From Bacteroidales bacterium (GTDB taxonomy: Bacteria > Bacteroidota > Bacteroidia > Bacteroidales > UBA932): a stretch of 48,541 nt of DNA. Under the pieces are notes generated by a model, which saw only the letters and a list, made by a program, of their open reading frames with translations, did no database searches and was not told the origin of the DNA. This document shows, one piece after another, positions 32,383 through 42,164 of the stretch; position 1 is the stretch's first letter, and each line of letters starts with the position of its first letter. Where the stretch lies: assembly GCA_015060395.1 (NCBI GenBank), contig SUYP01000022.1, forward strand, positions 1 to 48,541. Direction: 5' to 3'. Both the position numbers and the translations under genes were made by a program.

Positions 32383-34854
32383 TCAACCCAGAATTACGGT
32401 CACTTTGTGCTCTCCAGGTATGCAAGGAACTATATTGCCGCAGAGAGGCTGGCCGTCGAGAGTGATTTCACGTACGCCTTTGCAGACTCCGTCAGGATTC
32501 TTGACAGTGATTTCGTAAACGGATCCGCGGAAACGGCGTCTTACGGTATATTCCTTCCACTGCGAACAGATGCAAGGATCGATCTCCAGGCCGTTGTATG
32601 CAGGCTTTATACCCAGAATATACTGGGTGATGGCATACCAGTTCCAGGCAGCGGTTCCGGTGAGCCAGCTGTTCTTGGCCTCGCCCGGACGGGCTGCATC
32701 CTTGCCGGCGATCATCTGAGAATAAACGTATGGCTCGACCTTGTGAAGAGCGCTGTTCTCCTCGGTGTATGAAGGACATATCTTGCGGAAATAATCCCAG
32801 GCATAGTCTCCACGTCCGAGGACGGTCTCGCCTATGATCACCCAAGGATTGTTGTGGCAGAAGATGCCAGCATTCTCCTTGTAACCGGCTGGGTATGAGG
32901 ATATTTCACCATACTCTACGAAATACTTCGTGAATCCAGGATTGTTCAGCACTATGCCGTGCTCGCAGTCAAGACGTTCCTTCACAGAGTCAAGTGCCTT
33001 CTGCACCATTCCCTCTTCGAGGCCGATTCCAGCCATTGAGCACCAGCCCTGCGACTCGATGAAGATCTGGCCCTCCTCATTCTCGTGAGAACCCACCTTA
33101 TGTCCGAAATAGTCGTATGCACGGAGGTACCACTCCCCGTCCCAGCCGTGCTTCTTCACAGCCTCGACCATATCGTAAATGAACTTCTGCGCCCTGTCAG
33201 CCTCGGCCTGAAGCCCTCTTTCACGACAGAGCTCGACATAGTCACGTCCGCATACCACGAAAAGACCTGCAATCATAAGTGACTCAGCCTTAGACCCTTC
33301 CGTCTTGTTCTCCGTAGTCTGGAAAGACTCGTTCGGATCCCAGGAGAAGCAGTTCAGGTTCAGACAGTCGTTCCAGTCGGCACGTCCTATGAGCGGAAGG
33401 AGATGCGGTCCGAGATTGTTCACCACGTGGTCGAATGAAATGCGCAGATGTTCCATCAGAGACACCTCCGAACCCGGCTCGTTATCGAACGGCACCGGCT
33501 CGTCAAGTATGCTGAAATCGCCAGTCTCCTTGATATATGCAACCGTTCCGAAGATAAGCCACATCGGATCGTCATTGAATCCGCCTCCGATATCGTTGTT
33601 ACCCCTCTTTGTAAGCGGCTGATACTGATGGTAGCAGCCTCCGTCAGGGAACTGTGTCGATGCTATGTCAATGATGCGCTCGCGCGCCCTTTCCGGGATC
33701 TGATGCACGAATCCCACAAGGTCCTGATTCGAGTCGCGGAAGCCCATTCCACGGCCGATTCCGCTCTCGAAGAACGAAGCCGAACGGGACATATTGAATG
33801 TGACCATACACTGGTACTGATTCCATATATTCACCATCCTGTCGAGCTTCTCCTCCGGACTCTTCACTGAGAATATGTCAAGCAGGCTGTCCCAGTACGC
33901 ATTCAGCTGAGCGAATGCAGCATCAACCTTCACTGTCGTATCCAGAGATGCGATCATAGCACGAGCCTTGGCCTTGTTGATTATCGGCGAGCTTCCGCTG
34001 TGAAGCAGTCCCGGCTCGGCCTGAGGCACAAATTTCTCATCCTGAGCATTTTCCACATATCCGAGAAGGAAAATATAATCCTTGCTCTCGCCTGGCTGGA
34101 GTTCCACTTCGATATAATGTGAAGCAATAGGACTCCATCCGTGGGCAATGCTGTTGCCTGCAGTTCCGGCAAGCACATTCTGAGGATCGCGGAATTCGTT
34201 GTACAGACCGATGAAAGTCTCCCTGTCAGTATCAAAACCATCAATCGGAGCATTTACGCTGTAGAATGCATAGTGATTGCGACGTTCCTTATACTCCGTC
34301 TTGTGATATATCACAGAACCGTCCACCTCTACCTCTCCGGTCGAGAAGTTGCGCTGGAAATTCTCCATATCCGTCGCGGCATTCCAAAGGCACCACTCTG
34401 CAAAAGAGAATAACTTGAACTTCTTCGCCTCGGAAGAAGTATTGCGCAGGGTCATCTTCTGCACTTCTCCCCACACTCCAAGCGGAACGAAAAAGAGCAC
34501 ACTTGCCTCCAGACCGTCCTTAGCTCCGGTAATGCGCGTATAGCTCATTCCGTGGCGACACTCATAGAAATCCAGCGGAGTCTTGCAAGGCTTCCATCCA
34601 GGCGACCACACGGTTCCGCCGTCATTGATATAGAAATACCTTCCGCCATTGTCCATAGGGACATTGTTATAGCGATAGCGTGTAATGCGGCGGAACTTCG
34701 CGTCCTTGTAGAAGGAATATCCTCCTGCCGTGTTAGATATCAATGAAAAGAAATCCTCATTGCCGAGGTAGTTGATCCAAGGCCAGGGGGTCTTCGGGTC
34801 AGTAATCACATATTCGCGATTCGCGTCATCAAAATATCCGAATGTCTGTTTCAT
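32383..34854 (-). CDS. GH94 cellobiose phosphorylase
   Basis: This 823-residue protein without a signal peptide matches cellobiose phosphorylase in length and motifs. The N-terminus is [20 protein letters not shown] with [10 protein letters not shown]. Further motifs are [35 protein letters not shown], the catalytic aspartate region GRADWNDCL near residue 493, and [12 protein letters not shown] with TGTAAWNWY near the end. It would split cellobiose with phosphate into glucose-1-phosphate and glucose in the cytoplasm. In this locus it would take Glc-Glc units from glucomannan. The start at 34854 begins the conserved MKQTFGYFD; the methionine six codons upstream lacks support. Confidence 0.93.
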   Translation of the reverse strand: MKQTFGYFDDANREYVITDPKTPWPWINYLGNEDFFSLISNTAGGYSFYKDAKFRRITRYRYNNVPMDNGGRYFYINDGGTVWSPGWKPCKTPLDFYECRHGMSYTRITGAKDGLEASVLFFVPLGVWGEVQKMTLRNTSSEAKKFKLFSFAEWCLWNAATDMENFQRNFSTGEVEVDGSVIYHKTEYKERRNHYAFYSVNAPIDGFDTDRETFIGLYNEFRDPQNVLAGTAGNSIAHGWSPIASHYIEVELQPGESKDYIFLLGYVENAQDEKFVPQAEPGLLHSGSSPIINKAKARAMIASLDTTVKVDAAFAQLNAYWDSLLDIFSVKSPEEKLDRMVNIWNQYQCMVTFNMSRSASFFESGIGRGMGFRDSNQDLVGFVHQIPERARERIIDIASTQFPDGGCYHQYQPLTKRGNNDIGGGFNDDPMWLIFGTVAYIKETGDFSILDEPVPFDNEPGSEVSLMEHLRISFDHVVNNLGPHLLPLIGRADWNDCLNLNCFSWDPNESFQTTENKTEGSKAESLMIAGLFVVCGRDYVELCRERGLQAEADRAQKFIYDMVEAVKKHGWDGEWYLRAYDYFGHKVGSHENEEGQIFIESQGWCSMAGIGLEEGMVQKALDSVKERLDCEHGIVLNNPGFTKYFVEYGEISSYPAGYKENAGIFCHNNPWVIIGETVLGRGDYAWDYFRKICPSYTEENSALHKVEPYVYSQMIAGKDAARPGEAKNSWLTGTAAWNWYAITQYILGIKPAYNGLEIDPCICSQWKEYTVRRRFRGSVYEITVKNPDGVCKGVREITLDGQPLCGNIVPCIPGEHKVTVILG

Positions 34855-34901
34855 ATCAAAACCGTGGCACACAAACCACTGATGTTCAATTGTTTATTCT
34901 G

Positions 34902-34953
34902 ATGCCTGCTGTCATAGTGCAGCAGGCATTTTACGTAATTATCTGATTATCAG
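34902..34953. repeat. PUL intergenic hairpin element, copy 2
   Basis: ATGCCTGCTG (34902-34911) and CAGCAGGCAT (34920-34929) form a perfect 10-bp stem, followed at the same distance as in copy 1 by CTGATTATCAG (34943-34953). It lies three bases after the GH36 stop on the minus strand. Confidence 0.7.
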
Positions 34954-34956
34954 GGA

Positions 34957-37149
34957 CTATTCTGCCACCAGGTAGAGCACGCGGCTGCTCCAGTCGTCCT
35001 GCTTATGGTAGTCCACCTTATGCTTGAGAGGTATCTCCAGACCGTTCTCCATCAGGAATTTTCCGGTGAATGAAAGGCCTTCGTATGGGAGCGGCACATT
35101 GTCGATACGGTTGAGCTCGCGCACCTTGTAGGTCTTTGATGGGTCGAGTCCGGCCATCTTCACGCGTGGGAGGTGGTCATCATAGAATGTCTCGGTCTTC
35201 CACCAATAGAATACAGCCCCATCCTTCTCCGGAGATACATACATCATCGACGCCATATTATGGCTGTCATACGGAGAGACAAGGCGGTAAATGTCACCGA
35301 ACTGCACCACAGGACGGATCTCCTTGTATTCTGAAATGGCCTTGCGGCAGAGAGCCTTTTCCTCCTCAGTCATATTCTTCGGCTGGATCTCCATTCCGAG
35401 ACGGCCGCTCATCGCCACGTCGATACGGTATTTGATCGATGTGGTGCGGAATACGGTATGGTTCGGAGTAGCGCTGATATGCGATGCCATAGCTATGGCA
35501 GGGAAGAAATATGATGTACCCCACTGCATATATATACGCTGGAGGGCATCGGTGTTATCGCTCACCCAGAATTCATCGAACCAAGGGAGGACACCCCAGT
35601 TGGCACGTCCGCCACCGGATGCACAGGCCTGGATGGTCACATCAGGATATGCAGCGCGGATCCTGTCGCATACCGCTGCAAAGCCTCTGTGATACTCGAT
35701 ATAAAGATGGCTCTGCTTATCCTTGGAAAGATACTGAGAGCCGTGGTTGGATATAGGCATATTCGCATCCCACTTGATATAGTCTATCTCAGGATTCTCT
35801 GACAGGAGATCATCCACTATACCGAAAACGAAATCCTGTACCTCAGGATTGCCCAGATCGAGCACGAGCTGAGTACCTCCACGGCCCTTTACTACCTCGC
35901 GCTCAGGAGCCTTGATCACCCATTCCGGATGCTTCTCATAGAGTTCGCTGGTGGTGTTGGTCATTTCAGGTTCGATCCAGATACCGAACTTGATGCCGTG
36001 CTTGTGAGCCTGTTCCACGAGCCAGCCGATGCCGTTAGGAAGCTTATTACGGTCAACTTCCCAGTCTCCGAGAGCACAATTGTCGGTAAGACGAGGATAT
36101 TTCACGCCGAACCATCCGTCATCCATCACGAAGAGTTCTCCGCCCATAGATGCTATATCGGCCATCATCTGGTCCATTCCAGGCTCATTGATGTCGAAAT
36201 AGACACCTTCCCAGCTGTTAAGAAGGATCTTGCGCTCCTTGTCACCGTGAGCCAGCTTGTATTTGCGTCCCCATCTGTGGAAATTGCGGCTGGCTCCGCT
36301 GAGACCCTCATCAGAGAATGTCAGAGCCAGTTCCGGAGTCTTGAAGATTTCCTTGGCAGCGAGGTTATATGCCGAATTATCTGGATTTATTCCGGCGTAG
36401 AATTCGTGATAATCGGTGTCCTTTGTATCGACACGGATTTCATAGTTGCCGCTGTAGCAGAGGGCAGCTCCGATCACGCGTCCTGTATTCTCCTGAGGCT
36501 TTCCGTCAAGAGAGAACATCACTTCAGAATGGTCAGTATGCGAATTGCGTGCTCCGTCCTTGTTCTTGATGACCCTCATTCCTCTGTCAAGAGGCTCCTG
36601 CACCAGAAGTCCTTCAGCTGCCCAGGTGCCGTGAAGATGGCTTATCCACACATCTCCGGCACGTAAAGGAAGATATCCTGAATCGAAGCGTGTCAGCACC
36701 ACAGGTTTCTTCTCCAGATTCTCGATCTCTGTCCAGGTCTCGATCATATCCACATCCTGATATGCGCGATAGCATAATGTGACATAGAAAGGATATACAG
36801 TATCCTTCATCTTTATGCGGGTCACCTTGGCTGTCGGCTCATCTGTCTGAGTGACAGACTCGACCCTCAGTACTGTGGACATATTGCCGTCACTATGAGT
36901 TACGCCCAGAGATGCTTCTGAAGCACACCAGAGGCCGTATGCAGGGTATGCATTGTGATTCGGTACGCCGGCAGCCTGAAGATTGGCCACGTCAGTATCC
37001 GAGAGTCTTTCACCGAAATACTGGATCTGAGGTTCAGCACCGACATCAGCCTTCAGGATAAGTTCGGTGCCCGGTGTTGCGATGCGTATCTGAGCCGATG
37101 CAGTCAATACGCATAAAGCTGTAGCTAATATTGATATTATTCTTTTCAT
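34957..37149 (-). CDS. GH36 alpha-galactosidase
   Basis: This 730-residue protein has a signal peptide (MKRIISILATALCVLTASAQ). An N-terminal beta-supersandwich is followed by a GH36 barrel: KILLNSWEGVYFDINEP, FVMDDGWFGVKYPRLTD and FGIWIEPEM. The nucleophile lies in YIKWDANMPISNHG (Asp near 460), then ASGGGRANWGVLPW, and the acid/base in FWVSDNTDALQRI (Asp near 530). It removes alpha-1,6-galactose branches from galactomannan, probably in the periplasm since no lipobox is seen. The start at 37149 is set by the signal peptide. The neighbouring genes support a role in galactoglucomannan use. Confidence 0.95.
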   Translation of the reverse strand: MKRIISILATALCVLTASAQIRIATPGTELILKADVGAEPQIQYFGERLSDTDVANLQAAGVPNHNAYPAYGLWCASEASLGVTHSDGNMSTVLRVESVTQTDEPTAKVTRIKMKDTVYPFYVTLCYRAYQDVDMIETWTEIENLEKKPVVLTRFDSGYLPLRAGDVWISHLHGTWAAEGLLVQEPLDRGMRVIKNKDGARNSHTDHSEVMFSLDGKPQENTGRVIGAALCYSGNYEIRVDTKDTDYHEFYAGINPDNSAYNLAAKEIFKTPELALTFSDEGLSGASRNFHRWGRKYKLAHGDKERKILLNSWEGVYFDINEPGMDQMMADIASMGGELFVMDDGWFGVKYPRLTDNCALGDWEVDRNKLPNGIGWLVEQAHKHGIKFGIWIEPEMTNTTSELYEKHPEWVIKAPEREVVKGRGGTQLVLDLGNPEVQDFVFGIVDDLLSENPEIDYIKWDANMPISNHGSQYLSKDKQSHLYIEYHRGFAAVCDRIRAAYPDVTIQACASGGGRANWGVLPWFDEFWVSDNTDALQRIYMQWGTSYFFPAIAMASHISATPNHTVFRTTSIKYRIDVAMSGRLGMEIQPKNMTEEEKALCRKAISEYKEIRPVVQFGDIYRLVSPYDSHNMASMMYVSPEKDGAVFYWWKTETFYDDHLPRVKMAGLDPSKTYKVRELNRIDNVPLPYEGLSFTGKFLMENGLEIPLKHKVDYHKQDDWSSRVLYLVAE

Positions 37150-37212
37150 TATCAATGCATTATATAAGATTACAAGTCTCAGCGGCTGTGACATTTGCAG
37201 TGTGCCTGAATA

Positions 37213-38187
37213 TCACAGCTGTTCCTTTACGAATCTGCCCCACGGTCTGAGGTCGGTATCTGCCCAAGGTCCTTCAGACGGTGCTGAAGGAAGAAGCATC
37301 GAGCAGGTCTCCTCCTTGTCTGAGATAGACCAGAACGCATAGCTGATGTCGTTCTCATCCATCCACTCGATCCAGGCCTCGGTTGACTCGACATCAATCG
37401 GTCCCTGACCGTCGGCATTCATACCGCCGCACTCGGTCACGAAGAGAGCCAGTCCCTTTGAGATTGCATAGTCACCCTTCTGACGGAGCCATTCCTTGTG
37501 GGTTCCGGCATAGAAATGAAGGGTGTACATAAGATTGTCATATCCCAGGATAGGATCATTGGCGGCATCATCAACATTCTGCGACCAGCGTGGAGTTCCG
37601 ACTATTATCACGGCATCCTTCTCAATGGCACGGATTGCAGCGATGACGGTCTCAGAATACTCCTTGATCTCAGCCCAGGTATAGTCGATCTGGTTGATAT
37701 GGTCCTTATATGAAGGTTCGTTCCATATCTCATAAATCACGTTAGGAACCCCTTTATACTTTGTGGCCATATATGTAAAGAACTCCACGGCAGCCTCGGT
37801 ATGAAGGCCGTGAGCGTGCCAGTCCACCAATACATATACTCCGTTCTCGATAGCCGCATCGACGATGGTGCAGGCGCACTGTTTGCCGAACTCTGGGTTC
37901 TTCAGATAATTCTCGACCTGGCACTCATCGTCATCGATTTCGACTCCGATGGCTGCTCGTACCAGTTCGGCATCCCAGTCCTTGACGACGTGCTTCACGG
38001 CCTGAGCATTATAAAAACGTGGCCAGAGTACATTCCATCCGAAACTCATTCCCTTGAGTTCCACAGTATCGCCCGACTCGTTCATCAGTGCGGTCCCCTC
38101 GACACGCAGATGCTCCACTTTCGGAGCCTGCTGTGAGCAGGACATAATCAATGCAGCCAAAGCCGCAACAACAAATATTCTCCTCAT
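37213..38187 (-). CDS. GH5 subfamily 2-like endo-beta-1,4-glucanase lipoprotein
   Basis: This 324-residue lipoprotein (MRRIFVVAALAALIMSC) is a single GH5 barrel with landmarks of the Bacillus-cellulase type (GH5_2): ELKGMSFGWNVLWPRFYN, VLVDWHAH, acid/base E157 in YEIWNEPSY, YTLHFYAGTHKEWLRQKGDY, nucleophile E252 in FVTECGG, and SYAFWSISDKEETCSML. It should cut beta-1,4-glucan or the glucosyl bonds of glucomannan. It has no binding module. It lies 63 nt upstream of GH36 and 90 nt downstream of the transporter gene, in the same direction. Confidence 0.9.
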   Translation of the reverse strand: MRRIFVVAALAALIMSCSQQAPKVEHLRVEGTALMNESGDTVELKGMSFGWNVLWPRFYNAQAVKHVVKDWDAELVRAAIGVEIDDDECQVENYLKNPEFGKQCACTIVDAAIENGVYVLVDWHAHGLHTEAAVEFFTYMATKYKGVPNVIYEIWNEPSYKDHINQIDYTWAEIKEYSETVIAAIRAIEKDAVIIVGTPRWSQNVDDAANDPILGYDNLMYTLHFYAGTHKEWLRQKGDYAISKGLALFVTECGGMNADGQGPIDVESTEAWIEWMDENDISYAFWSISDKEETCSMLLPSAPSEGPWADTDLRPWGRFVKEQL

Positions 38188-38223
38188 ATTTTCGATATAT
38201 GTAAACTCCTATATATCAGCAAC

Positions 38224-38270
38224 TTACTTCATCTACGTGTTCCCCTTTGCACGGCACGCAGATGAAGTAA
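38224..38270. repeat. Long hairpin after the transporter stop
   Basis: TTACTTCATCTACGTG (38224-38239) pairs with CACGCAGATGAAGTAA (38255-38270), a 16-bp stem with one A-C mismatch. On the minus strand it begins 7 nt past the transporter stop (38278-38280) and has no T-run. It is more like an mRNA-stabilising or processing hairpin than a classical terminator. Confidence 0.65.
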
Positions 38271-38277
38271 CTATTTA

Positions 38278-39690
38278 TTACTCAACGACTTGGAATCCTC
38301 TCTTTACAGCGAGTTCTGCCTGAACGCCTTCCATCTTCTTCTTTGTCAGAGGATAGAACCATACTACAAGGATGGAGAGAGCCGCTACAGCTGCAGGCAC
38401 CCAGCTCATAAGGATACGAAGACCGAGGATGGCTGTCTCTGTCTGGACCGCACCTGCAACGGTATTGTATCCGAAAGCAGCAAGCATCCACATAACTGCA
38501 GAGCCTCCGAATGCACCACCGAACTTCTGTGCCATAGATGCAGAAGAGAAGATGAGACCGGTCGATGCGGTTCCGTCCTTAAGCTCCGAGTAGTCAGCCA
38601 CATCGGCATACATACTCCATACAAGAGGAGATATCACACCTGTGAAGATGGAGATGACAACCTGGAATACGAGCATAGTCCAATATCCGCCTGTAGTGGC
38701 AGGAAGGAAGAAGAATGCGATGCTCAGGCCGATAAGGACTGCCATCGAGATGATGTAGGTGGATTTCTTTCCGAGATTCTTTGACATCGGAACGGCAAGA
38801 ACCACTCCCACCATATTGGAAATCTCTCCTATCGAGAGGAAAATGCCGGCAGAAACAAGGAAAGCCAACTGCGGAGCCATTTCCACGGTCTTCTGGATAT
38901 AGTCTGCGAAGAAATATGCAGTTGTGGTACCACGGACGGTGTTGAAGAGGTTTGAAGCAAGGGCCGCGCCTATAAGGAGCCACCAAGGCTTGTTCTTGAG
39001 CAGAAGCTTGAGGTCCTGGCCCACCGATACGGTTGACTCGCTCTTTACGTGCTCCTTTGTGAGAAGGAAGCTGAGCACAAAGAGGATGAAGCAGCAGGAA
39101 GCGATGACGATCATTGCCTTCTGCCAAGCCTCAGGGCTGGTCGAGATGGAAGCAAGTCCGCCGGCTGCATCTTCAGCTACCACGCGTGCCTTGTCGAACA
39201 TATTGCAGAGAGGTTCCCACGCAAAAAGAGCGATGAAGCTACCGCCGTAAGCAAAGAACATCCTGTATGAAGAAAGCACTGATTTTTCATCAGAATCCGC
39301 TGTCATCACGTTGAGAAGCGATCCGTAAGGCACATTGATACCGGTATATACTGTCATCATACAGATATACGTGATATATGCCCAGAGGGTCTTGCCGTTC
39401 TCCGGAGTTGTGAAAAGGAGTACTCCGCAGACTGCGAAAGGAAGTGAGAAGAAAAGCAGATACGGACGATACTTGCCCCAACGGGTCTTTGTACGGTCTG
39501 CGATTATTCCCATCATAGGGTCAGATACAGCGTCCCAGATACGGGTCACGAGCATCAGTATGCCGGCATCGGCCAGGCTGAGGCCGAAGACATTGGAGTA
39601 GAAGAATGGAAGGAAGTATGAAAAGAGCTTCCAGAACATCGATGAGGACATATCACCGAAGCCGTAGCCTATTTTTTCTAATAATTTCAT
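38278..39690 (-). CDS. GPH-family sugar:cation symporter (MFS superfamily)
   Basis: This 470-residue protein has about twelve hydrophobic helices and typical glycoside-pentoside-hexuronide motifs: KIGYGFGDMSSSMFW at the start, RIWDAVSDPMMGIIADRTKTRWGKYRPYLL after helix 2, and SMYADVADYSELKDGTASTG in the second half. It would import the mannose/glucose oligosaccharides made outside the cytoplasm, feeding GH130 and GH94. The start at 39690 begins MKLLEKIGYGFGD; the open frame further upstream is ignored. GH130 lies 168 nt upstream, across a dispersed repeat, and GH5_2 lies downstream after a hairpin. Confidence 0.92.
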   Translation of the reverse strand: MKLLEKIGYGFGDMSSSMFWKLFSYFLPFFYSNVFGLSLADAGILMLVTRIWDAVSDPMMGIIADRTKTRWGKYRPYLLFFSLPFAVCGVLLFTTPENGKTLWAYITYICMMTVYTGINVPYGSLLNVMTADSDEKSVLSSYRMFFAYGGSFIALFAWEPLCNMFDKARVVAEDAAGGLASISTSPEAWQKAMIVIASCCFILFVLSFLLTKEHVKSESTVSVGQDLKLLLKNKPWWLLIGAALASNLFNTVRGTTTAYFFADYIQKTVEMAPQLAFLVSAGIFLSIGEISNMVGVVLAVPMSKNLGKKSTYIISMAVLIGLSIAFFFLPATTGGYWTMLVFQVVISIFTGVISPLVWSMYADVADYSELKDGTASTGLIFSSASMAQKFGGAFGGSAVMWMLAAFGYNTVAGAVQTETAILGLRILMSWVPAAVAALSILVVWFYPLTKKKMEGVQAELAVKRGFQVVE

Positions 39691-39780
39691 ATTTTCAATA
39701 TTATTACATTTATCAAAGTGCAAATAACTTATATCATCTTTCAAGGTCGTACCAAATATGAAAATATATTTACGTTACCC

Positions 39781-39833
39781 CATCCCTAAATCCCTTCCCT
39801 CGGGGAAGGGACTTGCTATCGCTTCGCTCAAAA
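39781..39833. repeat. Dispersed intergenic repeat (copy C)
   Basis: Between GH130 and the symporter gene: CCCTTCCC (39793-39800) and GGGAAGGG (39804-39811) form a stem, followed by a CTTGCTATCGCTTCGCTCAA tail. Such a tail is typical of short interspersed palindromes and belongs to the same style as copies A, B and D. Confidence 0.5.
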
Positions 39834-39858
39834 GACTGATATAAGGATGGCACTTCTC

Positions 39859-41016
39859 TTATTTCAAATTCTTATCAATCAGTCTGTTAAGGCGCTTGAC
39901 TGTCTCGCCGGTTGTGAATGCGTCAGGCTCGGTGTTCATACAGTAGTCCACGAGGCGGTCAATGGTAGATGTGGCGACGTGCATACGGGTGTCGCTTGAA
40001 GCATAGTAGATGAATACCTTGCCATCCTCGTCTGCAATCCAGCCGTTGGTGAAGAGCACGTTCATCACGTCACCTATATATTCCCATCCCTCAGGAACCA
40101 TAAAGAAGCCTGCAGGCTCTGCAATCACCTTTGTAGGATCCTCGAGCGATGTCATATACATATAAAGGACATAACGAAGACCTGAAGCGCAGCCGCGTAC
40201 TCCGTGAGCAAGGTGCAGCCATCCGCGGTCAGTCTTGATCGGATGCGGGCCTTCTCCGTTCTTGCACTCCTTGATGGTGTGATAGAAACGGTGGTTGATG
40301 ATCTTCTCTTCTGTGATGACCACTTTTTCCATACTGTCAACCAGTGCCCAGCCGATGCCACCGCCGTTGCCCGCATCGATGAATCCATCCTGAGGACGTG
40401 TGTAGAGGGCATATTTGCCGTCCACGAACTCAGGGTGAAGCACAACGTTGCGCTGCTGTGACTTGGATTCCATATCCGGAAGGCGCTCCCAGTTGACAAG
40501 GTCCTTTGTTCGTGCCACACCTGCTGCGGCAACTGCAGAAGACAGATCCCCAGGTGCTGCATCAGGATCCTTGCGTTCCACACAGAAGATACCATAGATC
40601 CAGCCGTCTTCGTGAGCTGTCAGACGCATATCATAGACATTTGTCGCAGGCTCGCCATACTCAGGCAAAGTGATAGGACGATCCCAGAAACGGAAGTTGT
40701 CCACTCCGTTAGGGCTTTCAGCCACTGCAAAGAAGGACTTGCGGTCAGCTCCCTCGACACGTACTACAAGGACATATTTTCCGTTCCACTTGATGGCTCC
40801 GGAGTTGAATGCAGCGTGCACGCCGAAACGCTCCATCAGATAAGGATTGGTCTGCTCATTGAGGTCATAGCGCCAGAAAAGCGGAGCGTGGTCACCCGTA
40901 AGGATAGGATTCGCATAACGCTCATAAACACCGTTACCTTCGATAGGCTCGTTCTTCTTTGTGATGAGGGCTTCGTGCTGTGCCTTCAGCCACTCCAGTC
41001 TTTCATTGAATGTCAT
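39859..41016 (-). CDS. GH130 4-O-beta-D-mannosyl-D-glucose phosphorylase
   Basis: This 385-residue cytoplasmic protein matches the GH130_1 type: MTFNERLEWLKAQHEALI, RYANPILTGDHAPLFWRYDL, FGVHAAFNSGAIKWNGKY, catalytic Asp129 in TNVYDMRLT, LPDMESKSQQRNVVLHPEF, GPHPIKTDRGWLHLAHGVR and YYASSDTRMHVATS. It splits mannosyl-beta-1,4-glucose with phosphate into mannose-1-phosphate and glucose. In mannan pathways the substrate arises by epimerisation of mannobiose (an AGE-type epimerase, not found in this window) or directly from glucomannan. It lies 23 nt downstream of the GH26 gene on the minus strand. Confidence 0.94.
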   Translation of the reverse strand: MTFNERLEWLKAQHEALITKKNEPIEGNGVYERYANPILTGDHAPLFWRYDLNEQTNPYLMERFGVHAAFNSGAIKWNGKYVLVVRVEGADRKSFFAVAESPNGVDNFRFWDRPITLPEYGEPATNVYDMRLTAHEDGWIYGIFCVERKDPDAAPGDLSSAVAAAGVARTKDLVNWERLPDMESKSQQRNVVLHPEFVDGKYALYTRPQDGFIDAGNGGGIGWALVDSMEKVVITEEKIINHRFYHTIKECKNGEGPHPIKTDRGWLHLAHGVRGCASGLRYVLYMYMTSLEDPTKVIAEPAGFFMVPEGWEYIGDVMNVLFTNGWIADEDGKVFIYYASSDTRMHVATSTIDRLVDYCMNTEPDAFTTGETVKRLNRLIDKNLK

Positions 41017-41039
41017 ATTGTGATGTATTTATTTCTGTA

Positions 41040-42140
41040 TTAAAGCATTACGATATTCTCAAGTTCTGCAAAGGCCTTGAAGTCTTCTGCCGACTCCTGA
41101 CCAGGGAACGGAGCATAGAAATGGTGCTGCATATCGTCGTCGCAGGCATTTCTCCAAGTGAGTACATACGAGACAGGGTAGTCCATCATCACAGGATAAA
41201 GCACCTCTGTCCACCATTTCGGATTCTTCAAGCCCTCGTGTCCTGTCTCTGTGATGGCCATCAGCTTTCCGTGCTCTTCTGCAAAAGCCTTGGTGATGTC
41301 AAGGGCATTCTTCATACTGTTGGTATATCTTTCATAATCGGTTCCGCAATAGCAGTCAAAGCCTACCATATCGATGATTTCATCACCCGGATATCTCTCG
41401 CCGTACACCTCGGCAGAAGAAAGTTCACCTGCACCAGGAGAATATGACCATACGAGGTTGCCCAGGCCGCGCTCCTTCACCATATAATCGTATGTCATCT
41501 GCCAGAGAGCCTTGTACTGCTCTGTAGTACAAAGTCTCTGTCCCCACCAGAACCAGCTTCCTGTATGCTCGTGCCAAGGTCTCCAGATTACAGGCACGAC
41601 TTCGCCGTCGGCAGTCTTGATGGATCCGAGGAAATCGGCAGCCTTTGCAAGCCAGCCCATAAAGTATTCGTGCTTCTCGCCGCCAGGGAGGATGGAAGCC
41701 ACCACCTGGTCCGATGTAACATCCCAAGCATCACCTCCTGTGAGAGGATTGCGTGGATGCCAGGAGCAAGTGACGATACCACCGCGCTCGTGATGAGCCA
41801 CGGCAGAGGCACGCATATTGTCGAAATCATTCTTGTCAAGGTTGTGTGACCAGCCCATCTCGATGCCACCGAGGTCCATTCCGAAGACTGCCGGATATCT
41901 GCCGCTTACAGAATGAACATCAGACCTGGAAAAATCAGATGCATCATCTTCCAGTTTCCACGAATGGCCGTACATATAGGAGTCCTGATGGCCGTACATA
42001 ATCTTGCCCTGCTCAACCAGAGCCTCAAGACGGTCGAGAAGAGCATCGGCAGGAGTAACAGGTGCAGACTCGGATGAGCCGCACGATATGAGAGCAGCTG
42101 ATGCCGCCATCATCAAAACAGGTTTTAGTATAGCTTTCAT
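41040..42140 (-). CDS. GH26 beta-mannanase lipoprotein
   Basis: This 366-residue lipoprotein (signal ending ISC, Cys20) is a lone GH26 barrel. It shows GKIMYGHQDSYMYGHSW, AVFGMDLGGIE, IVTCSWHPRNPLTGGDAWD, acid/base E191 in WRPWHEHTGSWFWWG, and nucleophile E298 in AITETGHEG. It hydrolyses beta-1,4-mannan, and its small size and fit to Bacteroides mannobiose-forming GH26 enzymes suggest a product of two sugars, which would suit GH130. The start at 42140 is set by the signal. Spacing to the neighbours is 23-24 nt, so it is cotranscribed with GH130 and GH5. Confidence 0.94.
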   Translation of the reverse strand: MKAILKPVLMMAASAALISCGSSESAPVTPADALLDRLEALVEQGKIMYGHQDSYMYGHSWKLEDDASDFSRSDVHSVSGRYPAVFGMDLGGIEMGWSHNLDKNDFDNMRASAVAHHERGGIVTCSWHPRNPLTGGDAWDVTSDQVVASILPGGEKHEYFMGWLAKAADFLGSIKTADGEVVPVIWRPWHEHTGSWFWWGQRLCTTEQYKALWQMTYDYMVKERGLGNLVWSYSPGAGELSSAEVYGERYPGDEIIDMVGFDCYCGTDYERYTNSMKNALDITKAFAEEHGKLMAITETGHEGLKNPKWWTEVLYPVMMDYPVSYVLTWRNACDDDMQHHFYAPFPGQESAEDFKAFAELENIVML

Positions 42141-42164
42141 AATCATATATGGTTATAGTTATTG

